A stretch of 64,000 nt of DNA from an uncultured Acidimicrobiales bacterium (GTDB lineage: Bacteria > Actinomycetota > Acidimicrobiia > Acidimicrobiales > SHLQ01): assembly GCA_938015295.1 (NCBI GenBank), contig CALLQB010000059.1:1-64000 (forward strand). The letters are read 5' to 3'. The notes below the pieces were generated by a model that saw only the letters and a program-made list of their open reading frames with translations, had not been told where the DNA came from and ran no database searches. Positions 1-9,186 of the stretch are shown one piece after another. Position 1 is the stretch's first letter. Every line of letters begins with the position of its first letter. The position numbers were made by a program, and so were the translations under genes.

Positions 1-7
1 CCCGAAG

Positions 8-592
8 TTGTGCACGCGCTGGCAGGGCTACGTCAGCGACAAGCGCTCGTCGCCGAGCCCACTGCTGGACCTCCGCGGGCCCACGACTGGCTGGATGACC
101 ACAAAGGGCCAGCGGTTCTGCCCTCGGTACTTCGAAAGCGCCGAGGAGGCGTGTGCCCACTTCCTCTGGATGGAAGCCAACTGGGTCCTTCGCCGGGTTC
201 GGACATGGGCGGACGCCGTCCCAACGGAAGCGCTCGCTCAGATTGCAGAAGAGGAATCGAAGGAAGCGTTCGACTCAGCACTGGAGGAGTTCCGTGCCGC
301 CCAAGGGCTCGAGATCAGTGACGCGATCGAGGTCGTTGCGGTTGTAGTCGCCGAGCAGTTTCTCAAGCACACAGTGTCATTCGAGCAGGGGGACCAGATC
401 CTCAACCTCCTCTGGATCCGAATCACCGACGACCTGGTCGAACAAGGCACAAGCTCGTCCCTGCCCAAGCTCGCCTACGACATCTACGACGCCTTCGATG
501 CCGGCGAGTACGACCACGGAGATGGCAAGGACCCCGTCATGACGCACACGATCCCGGCGCTCCAAGAGACTCTCACCAACCTCGGCGCGTGA
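8..592 (+). CDS. hypothetical protein, possibly 5' truncated by the window edge
   Basis: Open frame from a TTG at 8 to a stop at 592; may extend upstream of the window. No family recognised. Confidence 0.5.
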   Translation: MCTRWQGYVSDKRSSPSPLLDLRGPTTGWMTTKGQRFCPRYFESAEEACAHFLWMEANWVLRRVRTWADAVPTEALAQIAEEESKEAFDSALEEFRAAQGLEISDAIEVVAVVVAEQFLKHTVSFEQGDQILNLLWIRITDDLVEQGTSSSLPKLAYDIYDAFDAGEYDHGDGKDPVMTHTIPALQETLTNLGA

Positions 593-648
593 ACCCGCCT
601 GGACCCGAGTACATCCACACCGACCACATTCGTGCCTACAACGTGCCT

Positions 649-690
649 AGAACATCGGGGAACAGGGGTCGCGAGCGGGGTCCAGCGGTC
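649..690 (+). repeat. direct repeat copy 1
   Basis: agaacatcggggaacaggggtcgcgagcggggtccagcggt; near-identical to 1109-1149. Confidence 0.75.
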
Positions 691-762
691 AGAGCACAAT
701 CCGTCGAAAACCGCCTCCTATCAGGGAAAACGCTGGTCAGCGGCGGATCGCCCCAACCCAGC

Positions 763-813
763 CGAGCAGCTTCCCAAGCTGAGAACGCGAGTTCGATTCT
801 CGTCACCCGCTCT
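763..813 (+). pseudogene. 3' half of a tRNA-Gly(CCC): anticodon arm, T arm and 3' acceptor strand only; probable attachment-site scar
   Basis: cgagcagcTTCCCAAgctgagaacGCGAGttcgattCTCGTcacccgctct: anticodon loop with CCC, T arm, 3' acceptor CACCCGC. No matching 5' acceptor (GCGGGTG) or D arm upstream. Confidence 0.7.
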
Positions 814-1108
814 ACTCGAAAGCCCCGATAGCCAGCGGTTTCGGGCCCAACCACTGGATCGCTACCACGCTCCCTGCGTGTAATAGGCGGATCTTCTTTC
901 TTCGGCACTACCCGAAGACGACGACCGTCAAGCCGTCGTCGCCGACCTGCGTCCGCGCCGAAACGCAACCCGCTGAAGTAGCCCTCAGGGGCTTGGACGA
1001 GTTCGACGCTGAGCTCGAGTCCGCTGTCAGCGGCACCGAGACCGATCAGTCGCGCAAGTTTCGGGGGCGAAACTTGGAATTACAGGTCTGTAATCCAAGT
1101 CTGGAGCC

Positions 1109-1149
1109 AGAACATCGGGGAACAGGGGTAGCGAGCGGGGTTCAACGGT
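1109..1149 (+). repeat. direct repeat copy 2
   Basis: agaacatcggggaacaggggtagcgagcggggttcaacggt; near-identical to 649-690. Confidence 0.75.
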
Positions 1150-1208
1150 GGAGCTGATCTCGCCATCCTTGCGACAAGACCGTTTGCGCAGCGGGAGCCG
1201 CCCAGTGT

Positions 1209-1952
1209 TCAGGTGTTTGGCGCTCGGCGTAGAATGAACTCTGTGACAAACGGTGTGGTCTTGTGTTCACTGACGACCTGAAGTCCCGCTGCTACGAAGT
1301 CAGCACTCCACACAGATTTCGGCAAGAAGTGCGACACTCCTGCGCTAAACGCCAGTGCGTTCGGGATATCTCGAAGGTGTTCAACCACGACGAGTGTCCC
1401 GCCTTCGGCGACGCCATCTTTCAGCTCGATCAGCAGTTGCCGCCTCGTAGCTTGGATGCGGATCTCGTGAAGACACATGAAGGCGACCACCCAATCGAAT
1501 GTCCCGGCCCTCAGCAAGGGTTGACCGCTGGTGGCGCTGCTTGAGCCAGGTGCCACGGCTTGATCTTGAGCTCGGCGGATTGATGGTTCGGCGAGCTCGA
1601 TCCGGTCGTAGAAGCTCACCGCGTGCGGGTCTGCGCCGAGGCGTGCCCTGAGTAGTGGCGAGACTTCGTCAAAGCCAGCGTGGACCACCACAACGCGATC
1701 GCTTCGGTTGATCGTGTTTGACCACCTGAGGTCATAGAGAGCCGACCGGTCATAGACCCAATGGCTGACGCCGAGCGAGACAGCCACTCCGAACACGATC
1801 GTTGCTATCGCAATCAGCGCCGCGAACCTAGAGCTGGCATACGTCGCTGCGACGGCGAGAGCAGCAACAGCGACGAGCGCGGCGACGTACTTGCCTCGGT
1901 TGAACCGCACGATCTTCGCAACCCCCGAGAATCCGGGTCGAGTTGAGGTCAT
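1209..1952 (-). CDS. class I SAM-dependent methyltransferase-like protein with N-terminal hydrophobic segments
   Basis: Two hydrophobic stretches near the N-terminus, then a methyltransferase-like pattern (VVVVHAGFDEVS...FDWVVAFMCLHEI...GGTLVVVEHL). Confidence 0.6.
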   Translation of the reverse strand: MTSTRPGFSGVAKIVRFNRGKYVAALVAVAALAVAATYASSRFAALIAIATIVFGVAVSLGVSHWVYDRSALYDLRWSNTINRSDRVVVVHAGFDEVSPLLRARLGADPHAVSFYDRIELAEPSIRRAQDQAVAPGSSSATSGQPLLRAGTFDWVVAFMCLHEIRIQATRRQLLIELKDGVAEGGTLVVVEHLRDIPNALAFSAGVSHFLPKSVWSADFVAAGLQVVSEHKTTPFVTEFILRRAPNT

Positions 1953-2809
1953 ACGTCGATCCGGCTGTTGCGCCAGAGATAGTCTACGTTCTCGACCTCG
2001 ATGGCGTTTGGTGGTCCATCGAACTCGATACCCAATTCATCTACCGTTGCGAGATCGGCCTTCAAGACCGTCGTCGGTCGTGGCTTCCAGCCCCTTAACA
2101 CGCCGCGAATTACAAGGGTCGCATTGGAGCGGCTCAGGTGTTGGAAGTTGAAAGACCTGGGCTTGGACAGCTCGTCGTAGTAAGGCCACGCTCCCTCCTT
2201 GTTATCCGGAATACCTGCGAGCGAGAGGGCGACGTCGATGCCGGCCTTGTCCGATTCGAACCGTCTGATCTGATCGGTATGGGTGACCTCTAGGTCGATC
2301 TTGCGGAACCGGTAGTGGGTAAAGAGCCGGCTCCCAGCGCAAGCCAGGATGCTCGGAGTGTCTGATCGGAGCAGGTAGAGACCCCGCATCTGGCGCCCAT
2401 CCGATGACTCGTAGGTGACGAATGCGAGGTACTCGACCATGAAGAAACCACGGCCTACCCAACGAGGAAGGCCTCGAAGGCGAAAGTCACGTTGATCAAC
2501 GAATGCGACAGCGAGATGGCCGCGCCCGCCAATCACATCGACCTCGATGCCCGGGCAAACCAACCGTTGAAGATCACTCGGTTCACACGAGTACAGCAGA
2601 ATCGAGTTCGTGACGAACGTGCTGGCAATTGCGAGGCGGCCGTTTCGAGGGTCGAGACGATCGAGAACATGAGATGGGTTGTCCCGAGCCATCTCCTCCC
2701 ATCGGTCAAGGCCACCCAATACTGTGGCCGACCGAATAGCTACCGCCAGGGCATGAGGCCAACTCGCCGCCGTTAGGTCGCCTAACCGCCAACCACTCCT
2801 GTGCCGCAA
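1949..2809 (-). CDS. DUF2071-like protein
   Basis: 286 aa ORF, ATGA overlap with the downstream methyltransferase; pattern resembles DUF2071 / acetoacetate decarboxylase-like fold. Start may be internal. Confidence 0.45.
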   Translation of the reverse strand: MRHRSGWRLGDLTAASWPHALAVAIRSATVLGGLDRWEEMARDNPSHVLDRLDPRNGRLAIASTFVTNSILLYSCEPSDLQRLVCPGIEVDVIGGRGHLAVAFVDQRDFRLRGLPRWVGRGFFMVEYLAFVTYESSDGRQMRGLYLLRSDTPSILACAGSRLFTHYRFRKIDLEVTHTDQIRRFESDKAGIDVALSLAGIPDNKEGAWPYYDELSKPRSFNFQHLSRSNATLVIRGVLRGWKPRPTTVLKADLATVDELGIEFDGPPNAIEVENVDYLWRNSRIDV

Positions 2810-4329
2810 TCGACCGCGAAGGAGTCGTTCAACAACTCGCCATTCAGGAACTCGATAGCAACGGTCGAGCGGAGAATGCGGGTGCCTTCCGGAAAGCCGA
2901 TCTTGGAGGTAGCGCGAACGCTCTGCCCGGATACTCGACCGACTTCGGACTGCGTGAAATCCTCACCTGGAAGCGCCCAGGCATACCGATACACCCACCC
3001 GACGCCGTCGCTTGCGAAGATACCTTCGGCTTCCCATTCGAGAGTCACACCGTCGCCCCGATCGACAACCGTACAGCTAGTAATATTGGCGTCAACGGAC
3101 CCGCCAACCGTTGCGGACCCGCACTCAGCTCTTGCCCCCGAAGTGATCTCGCCATCGGCAAACTCAACCGTGACCGTGGCAGACGGCACGTTTGTGCCGA
3201 CTGGCCACTCGATCTTGTTCGTCGCACGAACCGATGCTCCATCGATCCGGCCAACCTCGCTGAACAGCGAGTCGTCACCAGGAAGCCGCCAGCTATACCG
3301 GTATGCCCAAGTCACTCGGCCGAAACGTTCGGTGTTGTCGGCATCCCACTCAATAGTCACACCGTCACCCTGGTCAACGATCCGACAATCAGTGATCACA
3401 ATCGCCGGTACTTCTCCGCCGACCGTGGCCGTCCCGCAAGAAATCGATGGGGTGTAGCGACCAGTCGCATCCTGCCCGGACAAAAACACCGCCACGTTCG
3501 TGCCCGCCGGCCCGGCTGCGATATCGACCTGGTTGCCGGTTGCGCCACCGTACCGATTGTTTTGGCCAGCAACCTCAAGCCGGTAGACGTAACGAACGGC
3601 GGAATCCTTGGTAGTCCAGGTCAACGAAAGGCCATCGCCACTCGATTCGACTGCACAGGAAAATGGCTTCTCGCCAGTGCCAGAAGTCGCAACGCCAGAT
3701 CCGCAAGCGACGCTTGGTTGATAACGCCCATCGGCGTAAACCGCCGAAACAGCAACCCCAGCCTCGATGCCCTCGGGCAGCGGAATGAACGTCGACGTGC
3801 CACTGACCCTGTCGTAGCGAACAGCAAACTCACGAGTGGTCAACCGGTAGACATAGGTAACGGCCCCCCGCACTGGGGTCCACGCCACATCGATCCCACC
3901 ATCGGCCGAGGTGACAGTGCACGCACTATCTTGTGTGCCCGTGCCCGGCAACGCTTCGCCGCTCCCACAGGAGCGGCGTGGCTCGTACGTGCCGTCCGCG
4001 TATTTCGACGACAGAGCAACGTGGGCGACAACGCCATCACGCAGCTCAATGAACGCGGTTCCCCCATCAACCTGGCCATACCGGGGGTTCGCGCCCTCGA
4101 CCTCAAGCCGGTAGACGTAGGTCGCAGCGGCCGGATCGAGAGTCCACGAAAGCGCGATGCCGCCATCAGCAGAGGACACCGAACACGTCGTGCCCGACTG
4201 CGCACTTACGCTTGGAACAATGGCCAACAACGGGGCCAGTAAGGCCAACACCAGGAGGCCGATGGCCCTCATAAACAATCGCCGAACGGTCAACATCTGT
4301 TTTCCTTGCGTCTTTGGGGGAAGCAGCAA
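2782..4329 (-). CDS. secreted protein with five tandem Cys-containing beta-sandwich-like repeats
   Basis: Signal peptide (MRAIGLLVLALLAPLLAIVPSVSAQ) and five repeats of the form C..V..DGG/GDG..L.W......YVYR...C. Confidence 0.75.
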   Translation of the reverse strand: MLLPPKTQGKQMLTVRRLFMRAIGLLVLALLAPLLAIVPSVSAQSGTTCSVSSADGGIALSWTLDPAAATYVYRLEVEGANPRYGQVDGGTAFIELRDGVVAHVALSSKYADGTYEPRRSCGSGEALPGTGTQDSACTVTSADGGIDVAWTPVRGAVTYVYRLTTREFAVRYDRVSGTSTFIPLPEGIEAGVAVSAVYADGRYQPSVACGSGVATSGTGEKPFSCAVESSGDGLSLTWTTKDSAVRYVYRLEVAGQNNRYGGATGNQVDIAAGPAGTNVAVFLSGQDATGRYTPSISCGTATVGGEVPAIVITDCRIVDQGDGVTIEWDADNTERFGRVTWAYRYSWRLPGDDSLFSEVGRIDGASVRATNKIEWPVGTNVPSATVTVEFADGEITSGARAECGSATVGGSVDANITSCTVVDRGDGVTLEWEAEGIFASDGVGWVYRYAWALPGEDFTQSEVGRVSGQSVRATSKIGFPEGTRILRSTVAIEFLNGELLNDSFAVDCGTGVVGG

Positions 4330-4436
4330 GATCTAGTCAAGCTTTGACCAGCTGAAAGCACAAATACACCAGCGATGTCGGCGAACGGACAACCGTCCGT
4401 CCACCGACACCTTTCCGACGTGTGGGTCGGCCTAAC

Positions 4437-4973
4437 TCAGAGCCTTACGCTTCCGCGATAGTCAAACTCAACGCCGATCGAATTGCCGTCGGCATCGCGC
4501 TCGATGATGTCTTTGAAGTCGAGTCGTCCGGTTGCACCCTCAAAGTCGCCAGTACCGCTGCCAGGCACAATCTTGTGTTGGCAACGTCCAAACACCTGAT
4601 TGGACTGCCCCGGAAGACCGTCCCACTTCGACGTTATGTGCGCCACAAGATCGAACGAACCACACAGATCACCCAAGCAGCCGACAAACGTTTCGGTGTT
4701 TCTGACCGACAACGTGCCGCCCTTCGAGAACTTCACGGGACCGCGGACGCCATACAGGCAACCGGTGAGGTCACCCGAACCCTCGGGCATCGCAAGGATG
4801 TAGTCGACGGGCCCCGTGGCCGTCGGGTCACACGTGTCTGGAGCCACCGGGAATGGCACGGCCGTCCCCGACACCCGGCTGCCATTGCCTGCCGCAGCAG
4901 TGCCGGGCAATGCAGCAAGCATTGAGAGAGCCAACAACACAACGGTTACCAATCGAAAACTTCTTCGCCCCAT
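4437..4973 (-). CDS. secreted hypothetical protein
   Basis: Signal peptide MGRRSFRLVTVVLLALSMLAALPGTAAA; compact Cys-containing mature region. Confidence 0.65.
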   Translation of the reverse strand: MGRRSFRLVTVVLLALSMLAALPGTAAAGNGSRVSGTAVPFPVAPDTCDPTATGPVDYILAMPEGSGDLTGCLYGVRGPVKFSKGGTLSVRNTETFVGCLGDLCGSFDLVAHITSKWDGLPGQSNQVFGRCQHKIVPGSGTGDFEGATGRLDFKDIIERDADGNSIGVEFDYRGSVRL

Positions 4974-5123
4974 AAGGGATTCCTTCCGTCACGGACAAAC
5001 CACACAGCTCGCCCTGTCTTGCTAGCTAGTCGGCTGCCGACCTCAGAATCCCTCGCTACTGGAGGTTGTTGCTGGCCTCGCTCCTTCAGCAATCCTTCAG
5101 CTGGGATCCCGTACGGTTGCCCC

Positions 5124-6536
5124 ATGAGTACGCAACACCAAACTCCTTTTTGGCGTTCCGCCCTCGGCCGACCGGCCGACTGGAACCTTCGCCGACCAGC
5201 TCTAGGCCGTCCGCGCCCCGGAATCCACTGGTCAGGCCCAGCAACAATCCTCACCTCACTGGCAGTTTCGTGGTTTGCCTTCAAAGACGCGACCGGCGAC
5301 GGAAACGTTGCCTTTGGTTTGTTCATCGGGGCCGTCTCGATCTTGCTTATGGCGTGGAGCTTTGTGCTCGCCCTCCGACTGCAATGGCTCGAACGATTCT
5401 TCGGCGGCCTGGACTCGATGTATCGCGTGCACCGGTGGGCCGGAGTGCTCGCCATCATCGCCATGTACCTGCACACCTCTATCGAACCCGAAATTGAAGG
5501 CGGCTTCAGAGGTGCAAGCCGTTCGATTGCCAAAGCCGCCGAAGACCTGGCCGAAACCGGGCAAACGATGCTCTACATCCTGGTGGGCATATCGCTGCTG
5601 CGTTGGCTTCCGTACCGTTGGTGGAGGTGGACACACAAGCTGCTTGGCGTGCCATTCGCGTTCGCCAGTTGGCACTTCTTCACCGCGATGAAGCCCTATG
5701 AGAACAACTCGCCTTGGGGCTGGTATTTCGCAACCTTCATGGTGGGAGGACTCGCCGCCTACGTCTGGCGTGTGGTCGTCCGCGACATGTTGATGCGTGG
5801 CTCGGACTACGAGGTTTCTGCGATGGAGACAACCGGTACGACTACGGCACTCTCGCTGAAGCCCAAGGGCAAACCGCTACGCCATGAAGCCGGCCAGTTT
5901 GCCGTGCTGAAGATCGAGGCGCCAGGGCTTCGCGAACCGCATATCTTTACCATCGCCTCATCCCCCGAAGACCCGCACCTGAAGTTCTTCATTAGAGACC
6001 TTGGCGACTGGACTGCGCGGCTGCAGGGCACCGACATCACCGGAACTCGCGTTCGGGTGGAAGGGCCCTACGGCGAGTTCGCTCCGACCCGTGCGGTTGA
6101 TGGGCCCACGGTATGGATAGCTGGCGGAGTCGGTATCACACCTTTCCTGTCCGCCATCGCGGGCCTGCGACAACCCGATACGCGCAACCGACCGACCTTG
6201 TTCTATTGCGTTCGCAGTGAACAAGAAGCGACCGCTCTTGCCGAGCTGCGTTTGGCCGAGGCGTCAGGGCTGATCGACCTCGAAATCTGTAGCTCTTCTG
6301 ATCAACGACGTTTCACTGCCGACCTGCTCAACGAGCGCTACGGACCCCAGGGTCTGCAACAAGCGCACGTCGCCGTGTGCGGTCCAGCAGGACTCATCAG
6401 CACGGCGACCAGCGCAGCGCACGCGTTGGGGGCTCGACGGGTCGAGCACGAAGACTTCGACATTCGCCAAGGCTTCGGACCAGACCTTTCAAAGCGCATC
6501 GACCAACTCACACAGCGGCTCACCCCAAGCAGATAG
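5124..6536 (+). CDS. ferric reductase-like transmembrane / FAD-NAD(P) oxidoreductase
   Basis: Ferric-reductase-like TM region, then FAD-binding (HIFTIASSP) and NAD-binding (VWIAGGVGITPFLS) motifs. Start set at ATG 5124 within ORF 5019-6536. Confidence 0.85.
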   Translation: MSTQHQTPFWRSALGRPADWNLRRPALGRPRPGIHWSGPATILTSLAVSWFAFKDATGDGNVAFGLFIGAVSILLMAWSFVLALRLQWLERFFGGLDSMYRVHRWAGVLAIIAMYLHTSIEPEIEGGFRGASRSIAKAAEDLAETGQTMLYILVGISLLRWLPYRWWRWTHKLLGVPFAFASWHFFTAMKPYENNSPWGWYFATFMVGGLAAYVWRVVVRDMLMRGSDYEVSAMETTGTTTALSLKPKGKPLRHEAGQFAVLKIEAPGLREPHIFTIASSPEDPHLKFFIRDLGDWTARLQGTDITGTRVRVEGPYGEFAPTRAVDGPTVWIAGGVGITPFLSAIAGLRQPDTRNRPTLFYCVRSEQEATALAELRLAEASGLIDLEICSSSDQRRFTADLLNERYGPQGLQQAHVAVCGPAGLISTATSAAHALGARRVEHEDFDIRQGFGPDLSKRIDQLTQRLTPSR

Positions 6537-6616
6537 CTGGCGCTAGTTGGCCCCGCCGGCCGCACTCGCCGACAAATGCACCAACAAAGACTCGAACCCT
6601 GAGGCACAATAGACAG

Positions 6617-7063
6617 ATGCTGATCGACACCATTCGTGCAGACCTCACCACCGCGATGAAAGCCAAGAACACCATCGAACTCCGCACGCTGCGGTCGGTA
6701 ATCGCTGCGGTGCAGGAAGCCCAAACCTCGGGCAACGGACCGGCCGAACTCGACGACGACGGCGTGAAGAAGGTCATCAGCGCCCAGGCGAAACGACGCG
6801 TTGAAGCAGCCGAAGCGTTCGCCGAGGCTGGTCGACCCGAACAAGAAACCGCCGAACGCGACGAACTCGCCATTCTCGAACGCTATCTACCAGCGGCCTT
6901 GGGTGAGGCAGAACTGGAAGCGCTCGTCGACGTGGTGCTGGCCGACAACGGCTTCACCGCCAAGGCCGACATGGGTGCAGCAATGAAGGCCGTAAATGCC
7001 GAAGTGGCCGGCCGGGCCGATGGTCGAGCCGTTGCAGATCTGGTGAAATCCAAACTGCTTTGA
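6617..7063 (+). CDS. GatB/YqeY domain-containing protein
   Basis: MLIDTIRADLTTAMKAKN...ELRTLRSVIAA...RYLP matches the YqeY family. Confidence 0.88.
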   Translation: MLIDTIRADLTTAMKAKNTIELRTLRSVIAAVQEAQTSGNGPAELDDDGVKKVISAQAKRRVEAAEAFAEAGRPEQETAERDELAILERYLPAALGEAELEALVDVVLADNGFTAKADMGAAMKAVNAEVAGRADGRAVADLVKSKLL

Positions 7064-7076
7064 CCGATAGAAGGCG

Positions 7077-8627
7077 ATGGTTGAAACACCGTTCGGGCTT
7101 AGCTGGCTTCGGCACTGGCGCTTCCTCGCCGCCCTATCAGCCCCGTTGCTCTTTTGGTTCACGATGGCCGTGGTGCCGAGTTTTAACGTCACCTTCCTGA
7201 ACGAAATCTTCCACCTTTGGTTAATGGTGGCGATTGCCGCAATCTCCTTCGCTGTAGCGGTGATGGCGGCGGTTGCCTCATCACAAGTTCGCCAGCCCGG
7301 TGTGGTGTTACTCGCCTGCGGTTGCCTACAAGTTGGGCTTCTTTTGCTCGGCCATGGGCTGACTACACCGCTCGTTTTTGGACAACCCACCAATCAGTGG
7401 GTCGGCCGACTTCCCTTGCTGACGCTTTCACTTCTGTCACTATGCCTACTTCTTGCCGCCAGCCGACGAGCCACCCGTCGACTCGCCTGGGTCGGCCATC
7501 ACCCGGTTGTGATGATGTCGGCGGTAGCCATCGCCGCCGGGTCTCTCACCGTGGTCGTGTCGTTATGGCCTACCGCGCTTCACGGTTCGACACCGATTCC
7601 CTACGAAAACGAGCTCCGGCAAGCCATCGTCGCCCTTTCGGTCATACTCCTCGTGCCCGTCGCAAGGCTCCACTGGAGGCGCTACCGTCTCGGGCTCGAC
7701 ATCGTGCAGTTGGCGCTCACCCTCGCAGCGGTCATGACCGGCGCAGCGATGCTATCGATGAAGTTCGCCGACCTCTGGAGCTTGTCGTGGTGGAACTATC
7801 ACGGCTGCCTAATCGCCGGATTCGCTGGCGTGTCATTCGCCGTGTTCAAGCGTTGGTCGGTAACACATACCGCAGCCTCGATCCTCGACACGGCCTTCGT
7901 CGATGATCCACTGACGTTGATCGCCCACAACTACCCAGTGCCACTCCAAAACCTGGTCGCCGCGATGGAGGAAAAGGACCCCTACACCCACGGCCACTCG
8001 GCTCGCACCGCCGAACTAGCGGTCGCAATCGGTGTTCGCCTCAACCTTGACCCAGACGAACTTCGCACCCTCGCCCAAGGTGCGTACCTCCACGACATCG
8101 GCAAGCTGGGCATCCCCGATGAGCTGTTGAACAAACCCGGCGCTCTCACCAGTAACGAACGAAAGATCATGCAAACCCATCCGGTCATTGGTTACGTCAT
8201 GACCGAGGGTCACGATGTCTTGAAACCGTGCCTTCCAATCATCCGACATCATCACGAACGGTTCGACGGTGACGGCTACCCCGATGCCTTGGCAGCCGAC
8301 GACATCCCGTTGCTTGCCCGCATTGCCGCCGTGGCCGACGTCTGGGATGCGTTGACAACCGACCGTGCGTACCGGCCCGGCTGGAGCCCAACCCGTGCGC
8401 TCGACCATATGGTCGACGGTGCCGGAAAACACCTCGACCCCGTAGTGCTGGCCGTCCTCCTTGAAATTGCGAGCGAAGAAGGCCACAAACCATCGGGGAT
8501 CGGTGGCGACAGCGCCGAAATCGACGCGGCGACGGCCGATTGTCACGAGTCGGGTGCAACCAGCGCCGACATCACCGGTTCAGTCCACCGCCTGCTCGCC
8601 GACGCGGGAGTCGACCCCGAGGGTTGA
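7077..8627 (+). CDS. membrane HD-GYP domain phosphodiesterase
   Basis: N-terminal TM segments; C-terminal AAMEEKDPYTHGHSARTAELA...LHDIGKLGIP...HHHERFDGDGYP. Confidence 0.88.
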   Translation: MVETPFGLSWLRHWRFLAALSAPLLFWFTMAVVPSFNVTFLNEIFHLWLMVAIAAISFAVAVMAAVASSQVRQPGVVLLACGCLQVGLLLLGHGLTTPLVFGQPTNQWVGRLPLLTLSLLSLCLLLAASRRATRRLAWVGHHPVVMMSAVAIAAGSLTVVVSLWPTALHGSTPIPYENELRQAIVALSVILLVPVARLHWRRYRLGLDIVQLALTLAAVMTGAAMLSMKFADLWSLSWWNYHGCLIAGFAGVSFAVFKRWSVTHTAASILDTAFVDDPLTLIAHNYPVPLQNLVAAMEEKDPYTHGHSARTAELAVAIGVRLNLDPDELRTLAQGAYLHDIGKLGIPDELLNKPGALTSNERKIMQTHPVIGYVMTEGHDVLKPCLPIIRHHHERFDGDGYPDALAADDIPLLARIAAVADVWDALTTDRAYRPGWSPTRALDHMVDGAGKHLDPVVLAVLLEIASEEGHKPSGIGGDSAEIDAATADCHESGATSADITGSVHRLLADAGVDPEG

Positions 8628-8631
8628 TGCT

Positions 8632-9114
8632 CTAGATCTCCATGGGGCAGCTCTGCTCGGGGGCAAGCACCTGCGTCAGACGACCAAGGCCAAGAAAGCT
8701 GGCTACCAGCACCGACAGGTCCATGATTTCTGGATCGTCCCACTCAGCTCGGAAGCGGACCCAGAAGTCGTCGTCCAACGCAAGGTGATCGATCGCGAAC
8801 AGTTCGGCGTACTCGATGGCGACTCGCTCGCGACTAGTGAACCGGTCGCTGGTACGCCATTCGGCCACTGCCTGGTAGTCGTCTTCGGTCAGTCCGTGCT
8901 CCGCTAACTGCGCAGCCCTTGTTCCAAGTCACGTAAGACACTGATTGATCTGAGCGATACGCATTCGCACCAGTTCGCGCTCGCGTACAGCTACCTGCGA
9001 TTTCTCGTACGCCTTCGCACTGAACGAGCCCGCAACCCCACCCATAGCGGGGTTCGCACCCCACATACGGATGATCTCGTTCTCCGGTCCATCAGGAATA
9101 GTGATTCGAGCCAT
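8632..9114 (-). CDS. carboxymuconolactone decarboxylase/AhpD-like family protein, predicted selenoprotein (CxxU) read through TGA at 8929-8931
   Basis: ORFs 8929-9186 and 8632-8868 lie in the same frame, separated by one TGA: MARITIPDGP...RIAQINQCLT[TGA]LGTRAAQLAEHGLTEDDYQAVAEWRTSDRF. The TGA replaces the second Cys of the CxxC motif. Hairpin follows. Confidence 0.78.
8898..8916 (-). promoter_or_regulatory. candidate bacterial SECIS hairpin
   Basis: 12 nt after UGA: GCUGCGC-AGUUA-GCGGAGC, a 7-position stem with one mismatch and a G in the second loop position. Confidence 0.5.
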
Positions 9115-9186
9115 AGCCAACGCTAACCCACACGCCGCCCGCTCTCCCAAGAAATGCACCCGCTCTCCGAGAAGTACAGTGTGCAT

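Noticed and set aside
636-968. Minus-strand ORF containing VTRIELAFSAWEAARLG
   Set aside because: This is the antisense translation of the tRNA-Gly fragment, a recurrent spurious ORF; not called as CDS.
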